Assembly (NCBI RefSeq): GCF_900167345.1
Contig: NZ_FUXB01000002.1
Span: forward strand, 237,124-301,123
Length of the DNA stretch: 64,000 bases
Source of the DNA: Vibrio cincinnatiensis DSM 19608
Lineage (GTDB): Bacteria; Pseudomonadota; Gammaproteobacteria; Enterobacterales; Vibrionaceae
Direction of reading: 5' to 3'
Shown here piece by piece: positions 11,096 through 19,185 of this stretch; within the stretch, counting starts at the first letter, position 1; every line of letters begins with the position of its first letter. The notes under the pieces were generated by a model that ran no database searches, had not been told where the DNA came from, and worked only from the letters and a program-made list of their open reading frames with translations. Both the position numbers and the translations under genes were made by a program.

Positions 11096-11521
11096 TGGAC
11101 TAACTCTCCGTGTGTTCAAACAAAAAATTGTGATCACCACCTATAAGGGGTTCGATCTAAAATCTCAAGATATTCTTACCTTTTATTGAGACTTTTCTTG
11201 ATCCCTACTGTGCTTTATCACTGATTCAACTTCAACCCCTTAAAAAGATTTATCTTGTGATTTTTTAGCATTAGATAATTAAATTTTTACTTAAATATCG
11301 AACTTTTGTTACACACAAATATCACACTACACACTTTTTTATTTCATACCTTCACCTAAAACAAACATTTAAGTCTAAATAACAAGCACTATATCGACAT
11401 AAATCACAACAACATGCTTTAAATTCGATATATAACATTATTTAATGTAAAGTCCTGCCGAACTGATAAAAGATGTCCCTCTCTACTACCTACTACAACC
11501 ATCAAACAAGAGGTTCTAAAA
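11096..11521. other. Divergent asd / nhaC intergenic region
   Basis: This AT-rich gap of 426 bases must contain the promoters for both neighbours. I searched by eye for the conserved parts of a lysine riboswitch on both strands and saw none. An AGAGG ribosome-binding site stands before the nhaC start at 11522. Nothing else can be supported. Confidence 0.5.
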
Positions 11522-12964
11522 ATGACACAGGCCCCACCACGCTTACCCAGTTTGCTGCAAGTGATTGTTGCACTGGGTCTGTTTTTATTATTGGCTTTTT
11601 CGTTTACTGCTAAGTTTGATTTACCCATCCAGCTCGCTCTTTACATCGGCTGGTTTATTATCATGGTGCTCGGCATTCGCCTTGGTCACCAGTATAAAGA
11701 ATTAGAGAAAGCTGCACTCAATGGCATTTCCAATGGATTAGGTGCAGTATTAATCCTTCTTGCGGTTGGTGCCCTCGTGGGTACTTGGATCGCCGGAGGG
11801 ATCGTTCCAACCATCATTTATTATGGATTAAAGGCTATCCACCCTTCTATTTTCTTGCTTGCCACGATGATCATTTGTTCTTTGACCGCGTTAGCAACAG
11901 GAACTTCTTGGGGAGCCGCCGGAACAGCAGGGATTGCGATGATGGGAATAGGCCAAGGGCTCGGCGTTCCAGCGCCCGTAACCGCTGGTGCTGTTTTATC
12001 TGGATGCTACTTTGGCGACAAGATGTCTCCTCTGTCAGACTCCGTGATTCTCGCCTCATCCATGTCCAATGTTGAAGTAATGGAACACATTAAAGGTATG
12101 CTCCCAATTGCTTTGATCAGCTACGTTATTACTGGATTAATGTTTACCTTATTTGGTTTCCACTATGCTGGTAATGTAGACATGTCACAGGTCCAATCCG
12201 TTATCAATGCGATGGAAACTCAATTTTATATCACGCCATACTCTTTTATTCCGGTATTGATTGTCTTGGGGCTTCTGGCTATGCGTATGCCCTCTTTCCC
12301 AGTCATTAGCTTTGGATCATTGCTCGGCATCATTTGGGCTATCATGATTCAAGATGTTGAATTTCTTCCTGCATTTAACACCGCATGGGCTCCGTTCAGC
12401 ATTTCATCTGGTGTGGATTTTATTGACTCCATCCTAAATCGTGGCGGTATGTCTTCTATGCTTGGATCGGTTGCTGTGATCATTTTTGGTCTAGGCTTCG
12501 GAGGTCTATTGGATAGAGTTGGCGTACTCGAAACCATCGCCAAGCTGTTTGAACGTCGAGTCACCAATAGTGGTTCACTGGCAACTAGCACCATAGGTAC
12601 CGCATTTATGGGTAACGTATTTGGTTCAGCCATGTACGTATCATTGATTCTCACTCCCAAAATTTGTGCCAAAAACTATGACCGCTTAGGTTACCAACGT
12701 AAAAACTTGTCCCGAAATGCAGAATTTGGTGGCACGCTGACATCGGGAATGGTGCCATGGAGTGATAATGGCATATACATGGCAAGCATCTTAGGGGTTG
12801 CGACTCTCTCTTATGCGCCTTTCATGTGGCTCAGCTTTGTCTGTATCATTGTGACGATTTTCACCTCGTACATGGGATGGTTCGTTGACAAATGTGAACC
12901 CATTGCAGAAGCCAGTGCTGAAAATATGGGCGAAGAAACCGATTTACAACGTCAATCCGTTTAA
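11522..12964 (+). CDS. NhaC-family Na+/H+ antiporter-like transporter
   Basis: The 480-residue protein has about eleven hydrophobic segments and NhaC-family signatures: SLTALATGTSWGAAGTAGIAMMGIGQGLG near 120-150 and SGCYFGDKMSPLSDSVILASS near 160-180. Family members exchange Na+/H+, or organic substrates such as malate/lactate, and some relatives are proposed lysine or arginine carriers. Which applies here is not visible. It is divergent from asd, a lysine-pathway gene, which keeps an amino-acid role open. The ion-antiporter family is clear, the substrate is not. Confidence 0.8.
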   Translation: MTQAPPRLPSLLQVIVALGLFLLLAFSFTAKFDLPIQLALYIGWFIIMVLGIRLGHQYKELEKAALNGISNGLGAVLILLAVGALVGTWIAGGIVPTIIYYGLKAIHPSIFLLATMIICSLTALATGTSWGAAGTAGIAMMGIGQGLGVPAPVTAGAVLSGCYFGDKMSPLSDSVILASSMSNVEVMEHIKGMLPIALISYVITGLMFTLFGFHYAGNVDMSQVQSVINAMETQFYITPYSFIPVLIVLGLLAMRMPSFPVISFGSLLGIIWAIMIQDVEFLPAFNTAWAPFSISSGVDFIDSILNRGGMSSMLGSVAVIIFGLGFGGLLDRVGVLETIAKLFERRVTNSGSLATSTIGTAFMGNVFGSAMYVSLILTPKICAKNYDRLGYQRKNLSRNAEFGGTLTSGMVPWSDNGIYMASILGVATLSYAPFMWLSFVCIIVTIFTSYMGWFVDKCEPIAEASAENMGEETDLQRQSV

Positions 12965-12980
12965 TCATCTTCACTAAAGT

Positions 12981-13007
12981 AAAAAAGGAGCGTTTATCGC
13001 TCCTTTT
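12981..13007 (-). terminator. Terminator between nhaC-like gene and yejK
   Basis: AAAAGGAGCG/CGCTCCTTTT with a 5-base loop. The T-run is better on the minus strand, so it mainly ends yejK transcription, but it can also act on the converging antiporter gene. Confidence 0.8.
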
Positions 13008-13023
13008 CCATTTTATGTGGATT

Positions 13024-14028
13024 TTACTGATTTTTTCTCGTTAACTGTTCACGCAAATTGGGGGGCGTTCCCTTAATAGTCAAAGTATCGGTTTCCGGGT
13101 CATAAAATACGCGCTCACCCATTAATAAACTATCAAAACTGATGTTAAGCCCACCACCAGCGCCTACATACTTAGTCAGTGTCCTTACGGTTGAACGATC
13201 TCCTGGGAAACTTTCTTCTAACTCATAACCATGTTGACGCGTAAACTCAAAAAAACTGGTTCCTTCTTGGCTAGGGGGTAACTCTCCAGAAAGCTCTTTG
13301 ACCTGAACTTCATCACCGGATTTAATTTGATCATTACAGTAGTCATACACCTGCCGTTTGTAGCTAATGGCCTCTTCTTTTTCCAATTTTGCATCACTAC
13401 AAAAATCTTCCACTGCTTGCATCAATACTAGATTCTGTTGCTTAGGATCCAGTCCAATATCCGCTTGTAAGAAATCTAGGAAAAAATCAGAGACTTTACG
13501 CCCCACCCGTCCTTTTATATAAGAAAGATAACGGTTGGAATCTTTGTCTGTTTCAAAACTGGAAAGATCAACCCTTGCTGCAATATCCATCTTACTGATA
13601 TCTAAGTAATCCGTCGCGCTGATATCCAACCCCTCTGTCACTTTTAGGCTTTGGTTTAAGGGTAATAAACCAATAAACAAGAAATGGGTAGAAAGCGATT
13701 GATACTCCGCCAACACAAGAATGCCTTCATCAGCGAAGGGATATTTAATCAGTTCATTTTTTAGCCGCTGCGCACTCATCTGAGAAAACGTATAAAAATC
13801 TTCCTCACCTTTGCGCAGAGCTTGTAACCAACGTTGAACCTCACTGTCGGATTTAAACGAGCCAAACCCCTTCCCTGCTTTCGCATTAAAGACGCGATGT
13901 AACTCAGCGACCAAGTTTTCGGTTGAGGTATCATTATCAAGAGATTGAGTTCGGTAATTAACCATTAACTCATCGTTATCGTTTTTACATAATTGATGCA
14001 AAATGACATTGGAAAGGTGCAAACTCAT
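13024..14028 (-). CDS. yejK: Nucleoid-associated protein YejK/NdpA
   Basis: The 334-residue protein matches NdpA/YejK, a 37-kDa nucleoid-associated protein found across gammaproteobacteria. Typical features are the start MSLHLSNVILHQL, the AKAGKGFGSF stretch and the C-terminal half with TKYVGAGGGLNISFDSLLMGERVFYDPETDTLTIKGTPPNLREQL. The molecular job is poorly understood. It is divergent from yejL, exactly as in E. coli (yejK-yejL-yejM). Confidence 0.92.
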   Translation of the reverse strand: MSLHLSNVILHQLCKNDNDELMVNYRTQSLDNDTSTENLVAELHRVFNAKAGKGFGSFKSDSEVQRWLQALRKGEEDFYTFSQMSAQRLKNELIKYPFADEGILVLAEYQSLSTHFLFIGLLPLNQSLKVTEGLDISATDYLDISKMDIAARVDLSSFETDKDSNRYLSYIKGRVGRKVSDFFLDFLQADIGLDPKQQNLVLMQAVEDFCSDAKLEKEEAISYKRQVYDYCNDQIKSGDEVQVKELSGELPPSQEGTSFFEFTRQHGYELEESFPGDRSTVRTLTKYVGAGGGLNISFDSLLMGERVFYDPETDTLTIKGTPPNLREQLTRKNQ

Positions 14029-14112
14029 AGTGAAATAATCGTCGTACTGGTTTCAGTTGTAAGGCATAGTAGGTTATCATAAGCCGCTTTTACTATCATC
14101 TATAGAGTCTTT

Positions 14113-14328
14113 ATGCCAATTACATCGAAATACAGTGACGAAAAAGTTGAAACTATCCTGACCGAAATCGCTGCCATTCTTGATAAACATAGTGCGTCTC
14201 CAGAATTAACGCTGATGATCGCAGGTAATATCGCCACCAATGTTCTAAATCACAATGTGGCCAGTTCACAGCGTAAAGCGATTGCAGAGAAGTTTGCTCA
14301 GGCATTAACCTCTTCTTTACAGAACTAA
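14113..14328 (+). CDS. yejL: YejL, UPF0352 small protein
   Basis: The 71-residue protein is a full-length member of UPF0352, with [13 protein letters not shown] at the start and [18 protein letters not shown] in the middle. It is predicted to be an all-helical dimer; no function is assigned. It is followed 34 bases later by yejM and is probably cotranscribed with it. Confidence 0.92.
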   Translation: MPITSKYSDEKVETILTEIAAILDKHSASPELTLMIAGNIATNVLNHNVASSQRKAIAEKFAQALTSSLQN

Positions 14329-14362
14329 TTTCATTGACAACACCGGATAAATAGAAAAACCC

Positions 14363-16162
14363 ATGGTAGATAGCGGAAACACATACGGCGAGCGAGTATC
14401 ACGTTTAGTGAGCTGGGGACATTGGTTTGCTTTCTTTAATATTATTGCAGCCATGCTTATCGGTACACGGTACATTACTCAAACCCCATGGCCAGATACA
14501 CTCTTAGGGCAATTTTATCTTGCATTTTCTTGGGTGGGCCATTTTGGCTTCTTAGTGTTTGCGCTCTACCTATTAATCCTTTTTCCACTCACGTTCCTCA
14601 TTCCATCTCGGATGTTGTTCCGCTTTATTGCGGTTTGTTTTGCCACATTAGGTTTAACCGTTCTCTTAATTGATACGCAAACCTACCAGACCATCAACTT
14701 GCATTTGACCCCTGTGGTATGGGAACTACTGTTCAGCGATGAAAGTAGCATTAGCGCCGATCTACAGCACCTATTTGTCGTTCTACCTCTAATATTCTTA
14801 CTGCAATTAGGCTTATCTGAATGGGTGTGGCGAAAGCAACGACGCCTATCTCATAAACGGGTTGGACGCCCTCTCGCGGCTGTTTTTTTCATTAGCTTTA
14901 TCACCAGCCATGTGATCTATGTTTGGTCTGATGCCTATTTTTATGCCCCAGTCACCAGCCAAAAATCCAATTTCCCATTGTCCTACCCAATGACGGCCAA
15001 ATCTTTTATGGAAAAACATGGCCTGTTGGATAGAGATAAGTATTTAAAACGTTTGGAAGAGAATCAAAATAGCGTCGATTTGGTCAATTATCCGTTAGAG
15101 AAAATCGAATTTGGCCGCAGAGCAAACCATTTAAATATTCTCATTGCCAGTGTCGATAGCCTACGTGCAGATGTTGTCACCGAGCACCTCATGCCAAATA
15201 CTTACCAGTTTGCCAACAACGCGCTGACTTTTAGTCATCATTTTAGCTCCAGCAATGATATGTATGGCATGTTTGGCTTGTTCTATGGGCTACCCAGCAG
15301 CTACGCCAGCAGCATTAAGGTTCAAGGCACACTACCCATCTTAATTGATGCACTAAAAAATCAGAAATACCAATTTGGTTTATTCAGTAGTGATAATTTT
15401 TCTGACCCTCTTTTTCAAGAAACGGTCTTTCGCGGTCTACCGCTCATCCAAACGCCATTTGAAGCAGAAACAAGTCACGATAGGCAAACTATCCAACGCT
15501 GGGGACAGTGGGTTCAAGAACAAAATTCCCCTTGGTTAAGCTTTATCGAACTTACGACCGTTAGCCGATTTAATTCCATGACGATCAGCGATCAAAAATC
15601 GACCGCGACCGACAGACTACGCAATAGCTATTACGAATCGGTCACTCAAGCCGATCATGAATTAGCGCAGCTCTATGCTCAGCTAGAATCTTTACAATTA
15701 TTGGATAATACCATTGTTGTCATCACATCGAACCACGGCACAGAATTCAATGAAACCAAAACGAACAGTTGGGGAGCGAACAGTAATTACAGTCGTTACC
15801 AACTACAGGTTCCAATGATTGTTTATTGGCCAGGAAAAATGCCCGCAACATTTACACACCGTTCCAGCCATTTAGACTTTTCTGTAACGCTATTGCAGGA
15901 TCTACTGGGTGTCTCTTCTAACCCTAACGATTTCAGTAGCGGAAAAAATTTATTTAATGAAAACAAACGACGCTGGATACTTGCTGGTGATTCACGCGAG
16001 TTAGCCCTTATTACCGAGCAACAAACCACAGTGATAGATAAGTTTGGCAACTTCAAACTGTATGATGAAAACTACCAGCGATTAACCGATGAGAATCCGA
16101 CGCTGCCAATTTTGATGCAAGGTTTAACCGAATTGCAGCGTTTTTATTCAAAAGACAATTAA
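14363..16162 (+). CDS. yejM: YejM/PbgA/LapC inner-membrane regulator of LPS synthesis
   Basis: In E. coli, this protein senses periplasmic lipopolysaccharide and controls LpxC breakdown through LapB and FtsH. The N-terminal ~190 residues hold five membrane segments (DUF3413). A linker follows, then a periplasmic sulfatase-fold domain from about residue 250 with LNILIASVDSLRADV at its start and ITSNHGTEFNE near 450. As in the family, the fold is kept but a full set of metal-binding catalytic residues is not expected. The 599-residue length is normal. The gene follows yejL. Confidence 0.93.
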   Translation: MVDSGNTYGERVSRLVSWGHWFAFFNIIAAMLIGTRYITQTPWPDTLLGQFYLAFSWVGHFGFLVFALYLLILFPLTFLIPSRMLFRFIAVCFATLGLTVLLIDTQTYQTINLHLTPVVWELLFSDESSISADLQHLFVVLPLIFLLQLGLSEWVWRKQRRLSHKRVGRPLAAVFFISFITSHVIYVWSDAYFYAPVTSQKSNFPLSYPMTAKSFMEKHGLLDRDKYLKRLEENQNSVDLVNYPLEKIEFGRRANHLNILIASVDSLRADVVTEHLMPNTYQFANNALTFSHHFSSSNDMYGMFGLFYGLPSSYASSIKVQGTLPILIDALKNQKYQFGLFSSDNFSDPLFQETVFRGLPLIQTPFEAETSHDRQTIQRWGQWVQEQNSPWLSFIELTTVSRFNSMTISDQKSTATDRLRNSYYESVTQADHELAQLYAQLESLQLLDNTIVVITSNHGTEFNETKTNSWGANSNYSRYQLQVPMIVYWPGKMPATFTHRSSHLDFSVTLLQDLLGVSSNPNDFSSGKNLFNENKRRWILAGDSRELALITEQQTTVIDKFGNFKLYDENYQRLTDENPTLPILMQGLTELQRFYSKDN

Positions 16163-16187
16163 ATCATGACTTTAAGCATTTTTCGGC

Positions 16188-16216
16188 TTGACGGTCACAA
16201 TAAAAATAAGTACATT
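16188..16216 (+). promoter_or_regulatory. Promoter of tRNA-Pro
   Basis: TTGACG (16188-16193) and TACATT (16211-16216) are 17 bases apart, ending 8 bases before the tRNA. A GC-rich stretch follows the -10 box, as is common in stable-RNA promoters. Confidence 0.65.
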
Positions 16217-16224
16217 ACGCCCAT

Positions 16225-16301
16225 CGGACTGTAGCGCAGCTTGGTAGCGCACCGTCATGGGGTGTCGGGGGTCGGAGGTTCAAATCCTCTCAGTCCGACC
16301 A
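16225..16301 (+). tRNA. tRNA-Pro (anticodon GGG)
   Basis: The gene is 77 bases including an encoded CCA. The acceptor stem CGGACTG/CAGTCCG pairs perfectly, the D-arm has GCGC/GCGC, and the T-arm GGAGG/CCTCT carries TTCAAAT. The anticodon loop ATGGGGT gives GGG, reading CCC and CCU. The sequence is very close to E. coli proL. It is transcribed alone with its own promoter and terminator. Confidence 0.97.
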
Positions 16302-16311
16302 TACACCTAAA

Positions 16312-16338
16312 AAAGAGAGCTTCGGCTCTCTTTTTTTT
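16312..16338 (+). terminator. tRNA-Pro terminator
   Basis: AAAGAGAGC/GCTCTCTTT with a TTCG tetraloop, followed by a run of T. It lies 10 bases past the tRNA. Confidence 0.92.
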
Positions 16339-16426
16339 GTCAGAAAGATAAAATAGACACTCTTCAACCGTCAAATCATCCCCCCACCCTAAACACAAAG
16401 ATAGTGATATGGAGAGGGAAGAAGAC

Positions 16427-16867
16427 TTAGGCCCTATTGGGATGATTCAAAATGTGATCTTCCCAATCGATCACATCGATTTCATAGACGACTTTATTAC
16501 GGACACTTTCACCAGCGGCATGCATCGCTGCTTTAGAACCAGTAATTAATGGATGCCATTCAGGAAGCGGCTTACTGTCAGCTAGTAATCGATAGGCACA
16601 GGTTTCTGGTAACCAGTTAAATTCATCAATCTTATCTCTAGTAAGCTTGAGGCACTCTTCCCCAGATTCAAAGCGATTTGGGTAATCTTTACACGCACAC
16701 GTTTTACTATTCAACCAACTACAAGCCACATTTGTGTAATAAACGTCATCGCTATCTTCATCCATTAGCTTATGCAAGCAGCACTTACCACAACCATCAC
16801 ACAGTGACTCCCACTCTGCTTCCGTCATCTGTTCTAATGATTTGCTTTGCCAAAAGGGAATACTCAT
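16427..16867 (-). CDS. ycgN: YcgN, cysteine-cluster (UPF0260) protein
   Basis: The 146-residue protein belongs to the UPF0260/YkgJ-type CxxCxxCC family thought to bind zinc or iron. The motif [12 protein letters not shown] lies near residues 24-35, more cysteines follow ([19 protein letters not shown]), and the C-terminal [16 protein letters not shown] block is characteristic of YcgN. No catalytic role is known. A second cysteine-cluster gene sits on the other strand about 150 bases away. Confidence 0.9.
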   Translation of the reverse strand: MSIPFWQSKSLEQMTEAEWESLCDGCGKCCLHKLMDEDSDDVYYTNVACSWLNSKTCACKDYPNRFESGEECLKLTRDKIDEFNWLPETCAYRLLADSKPLPEWHPLITGSKAAMHAAGESVRNKVVYEIDVIDWEDHILNHPNRA

Positions 16868-17018
16868 AGCACCTTACTTTTATCAACGTATTAGGGTCAG
16901 GTGTTATACCCCTCCCTTTTGGAAACTTCAAGTGATGAGCGGGAATTTCACTGTGCATCGCGGTGAGATCTGTTAGGATCACCGGCCTTATTATGACTGT
17001 CTTGATAAAGGTGAAAAA

Positions 17019-17288
17019 ATGGACTGTCGACTGGGTTGTGGCGCTTGCTGTATTGCACCGAGTATTTCATCTCCTATTCCGGGGATGCCACACGGTAAAC
17101 CTGCTGGGGTTCGCTGCATTCAACTGAATGACGAAGATTTATGCCAACTGTTTGGAAAACCAGAACGCCCAGCGGTTTGCCACCAATTCAAAGCTTGTGC
17201 AAGTGTCTGCGGAGAAAACCAACAACAAGCATTACAAAACTTAACGTTCTTGGAACATTGCACGCAGAATATACCGCCACACCAATAA
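17019..17288 (+). CDS. YkgJ-family cysteine-cluster protein
   Basis: The 89-residue protein has the metal-binding signature at its start (MDCRLGCGACCIAPS) and further cysteines at CIQLNDEDLCQLF, VCHQFKAC and CGE. It is a complete small member of the YkgJ family, presumed to chelate zinc or iron. An AAGG ribosome-binding site precedes the ATG. Its divergent partner is ycgN; the shared family may be coincidence or a functional pair. Confidence 0.85.
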   Translation: MDCRLGCGACCIAPSISSPIPGMPHGKPAGVRCIQLNDEDLCQLFGKPERPAVCHQFKACASVCGENQQQALQNLTFLEHCTQNIPPHQ

Positions 17289-17398
17289 AATTTGCTATCT
17301 AGATCCATATTTTTCATTCCTCTGACTTTTCCACGCTAGCAAAGCAGTAGATTTCCAGCGCTTGGGTTATACCCATGAATTTTATAAGGTTAGGAATC

Positions 17399-18094
17399 AT
17401 GAATAAATATTATGCAGAAGCGTTTGGTACCTTTTGGTTGGTACTCGGTGGTTGTGGTAGTGCTGTGCTAGCCGCAGGTTTTCCTGAAGTGGGAATTGGT
17501 CTACTTGGTGTTGCTCTGGCTTTTGGTTTAACCGTCCTGACAATGGCTTTTGCCATTGGTCATATCTCTGGCTGCCATTTAAACCCTGCTGTGACTATTG
17601 GCCTATGGGTGGGGGGGCGATTCTCAGCGAAAGAGGTTATCCCTTACCTTCTTTCTCAAGTCTTTGGTGGCGTGATTGCGGGCGCAGTACTGTATGTGAT
17701 CGCAACAGGTCAAATGGGTTTTGATGTCGCAGCCTCTGGTTTTGCCGCCAATGGTTTTGGTGAACACTCACCAGGTGGTTATTCAATGACCGCTGCACTG
17801 GTTTCTGAAGTGGTTATGACCATGATGTTTTTGATCGTTATCATGGGGGCTACGGATTCTCGCGCACCACAAGGCTTTGCCCCTATTGCTATTGGTTTAT
17901 GCCTAACCCTGATCCACTTGATCTCGATTCCTGTCACCAATACATCAGTCAACCCAGCTCGTAGTACAGCTGTGGCACTTTTTGTAGGGGATTGGGCCAC
18001 ATCACAACTTTGGCTATTCTGGGTTGCACCGATTGTTGGTGCTGCTCTAGGTGCATTAATCTACAAGCAATTATTAGGTCGCCAATCCGCATAA
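17399..18094 (+). CDS. aqpZ: Aquaporin Z water channel
   Basis: AqpZ passes water across the inner membrane. Both NPA boxes are visible: [12 protein letters not shown] near residue 60 and [12 protein letters not shown] near 185, the second with the selectivity arginine directly after NPA. Six membrane segments are spread over 231 residues, and the start [22 protein letters not shown] is diagnostic. I chose the ATG at 17399, preceded by AGGTTAGGA, rather than the in-frame one at 17375. Confidence 0.95.
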   Translation: MNKYYAEAFGTFWLVLGGCGSAVLAAGFPEVGIGLLGVALAFGLTVLTMAFAIGHISGCHLNPAVTIGLWVGGRFSAKEVIPYLLSQVFGGVIAGAVLYVIATGQMGFDVAASGFAANGFGEHSPGGYSMTAALVSEVVMTMMFLIVIMGATDSRAPQGFAPIAIGLCLTLIHLISIPVTNTSVNPARSTAVALFVGDWATSQLWLFWVAPIVGAALGALIYKQLLGRQSA

Positions 18095-18114
18095 TGGATT
18101 GATGAAATGATAAC

Positions 18115-18146
18115 CTCAAGGCTCCATCATTACGATGGGCCTTGAG
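18115..18146. repeat. Hairpin between aqpZ and recR
   Basis: CTCAAGGCTCCATC/GATGGGCCTTGAG pairs with one bulge around a short loop. It sits between converging aqpZ and recR. No T-run follows on either strand, so a terminator role is possible but weak. Confidence 0.45.
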
Positions 18147-18155
18147 AGAAAAGAA

Positions 18156-18767
18156 TTAAAAACCGGAATGGAGCTTTTGTCGCCCCAGTAATGAATGAGA
18201 TAGCGTAGTACCATCCACCAACTCTAACTCGCCCCCCACAGGCACACCATGTGCAATACGGCTGACCGATATTTGGTGTTCATGGCATAACTCAGCAATG
18301 TAATGCGCGGTGGCTTCCCCTTCGACCGTCGGATTTGTTGCCAGAATCACCTCGCTGATCCCCCCTTTCTGCAAACGAAAATCCAACACATCCAGACCAA
18401 TATCACTAGGGCCAATCCCATCAAGTGGGGAAAGGTGACCCATTAACACAAAATAGCGGCCTGAATATTGTCCCGTTGCTTCTAAAGCGGCGATATCGGC
18501 AGGGCTTTCCACCACACAAAGTTGGCCATTTTCTTGTCGTTTCGCATTACGGCAAATATGACAGACGTCTTCCTCGGTAAAGGTTCGACACTCGCTGCAG
18601 TGGCCAATCTCAACCATCGCTTGGCTGAGGACATCAGCAAGCTGTAAGCCACCTTTTCTATCTCGCTGTAACAAATGAAAGGCCATACGCTGTGCTGACT
18701 TGGGGCCAACCCCAGGCAGACAACGTAAGGCCTCCATCAAATGCTCCAGCATATGACTGCTACGCAT
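18156..18767 (-). CDS. recR: Recombination mediator RecR
   Basis: RecR works with RecF and RecO to load RecA at gapped DNA. The helix-hairpin-helix [21 protein letters not shown] is at residues 15-35, the zinc finger C-x2-C...C-x2-C ([17 protein letters not shown]) near 57-73, and the Toprim domain follows from about 80 ([13 protein letters not shown]). The length of 203 residues is normal. The start ATG at 18767 lies 16 bases from the ybaB stop, in the conserved dnaX-ybaB-recR order. Confidence 0.96.
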   Translation of the reverse strand: MRSSHMLEHLMEALRCLPGVGPKSAQRMAFHLLQRDRKGGLQLADVLSQAMVEIGHCSECRTFTEEDVCHICRNAKRQENGQLCVVESPADIAALEATGQYSGRYFVLMGHLSPLDGIGPSDIGLDVLDFRLQKGGISEVILATNPTVEGEATAHYIAELCHEHQISVSRIAHGVPVGGELELVDGTTLSHSLLGRQKLHSGF

Positions 18768-18782
18768 TATTCATACTCAGGT

Positions 18783-19112
18783 TTAAAATGGCATTTTCAT
18801 ACCCGGAGGAAGCTGCATTCCACCGGTAATGGCTGACATTTTTTCTTTCTGAGTCTCTTCAATTCGGCGAGAGGCATCATTAAAAGCGGCTGCAATCAGA
18901 TCTTCCAGCATCTCTTTATCGTCTTCCATCAAGCTTTCATCAATTTCGACACGACGTACACTATGGCTTCCCGTTACGGTAACTTTAACCAAGCCAGCAC
19001 CCGATTCACCGGTGATCTCCATATTCGCTACTTCTTCTTGTAGCTTTTGCATACGTTCTTGCATTTGTTGGGCTTGCTTCATTAAGTTGCCCATACCGCC
19101 TTTACCAAACAT
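18783..19112 (-). CDS. ybaB: YbaB/EbfC nucleoid-associated protein
   Basis: The 109-residue protein binds DNA as a dimer in family members. It begins [30 protein letters not shown], a coiled-coil helix, followed by [24 protein letters not shown] and the C-terminal [13 protein letters not shown]. It lies between dnaX and recR as in most gammaproteobacteria. Confidence 0.96.
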   Translation of the reverse strand: MFGKGGMGNLMKQAQQMQERMQKLQEEVANMEITGESGAGLVKVTVTGSHSVRRVEIDESLMEDDKEMLEDLIAAAFNDASRRIEETQKEKMSAITGGMQLPPGMKMPF

Positions 19113-19185
19113 AGTTATCTCTCTGGTTTTTCTTCAATCGTTTGAAATAAATGGGGGCAAAATTAATCAATCTCAACCCCACTCG

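Noticed and set aside
11096..11521. A lysine riboswitch controlling asd or the NhaC-type carrier
   Set aside because: None of the conserved junction sequences of the lysine riboswitch is visible on either strand.
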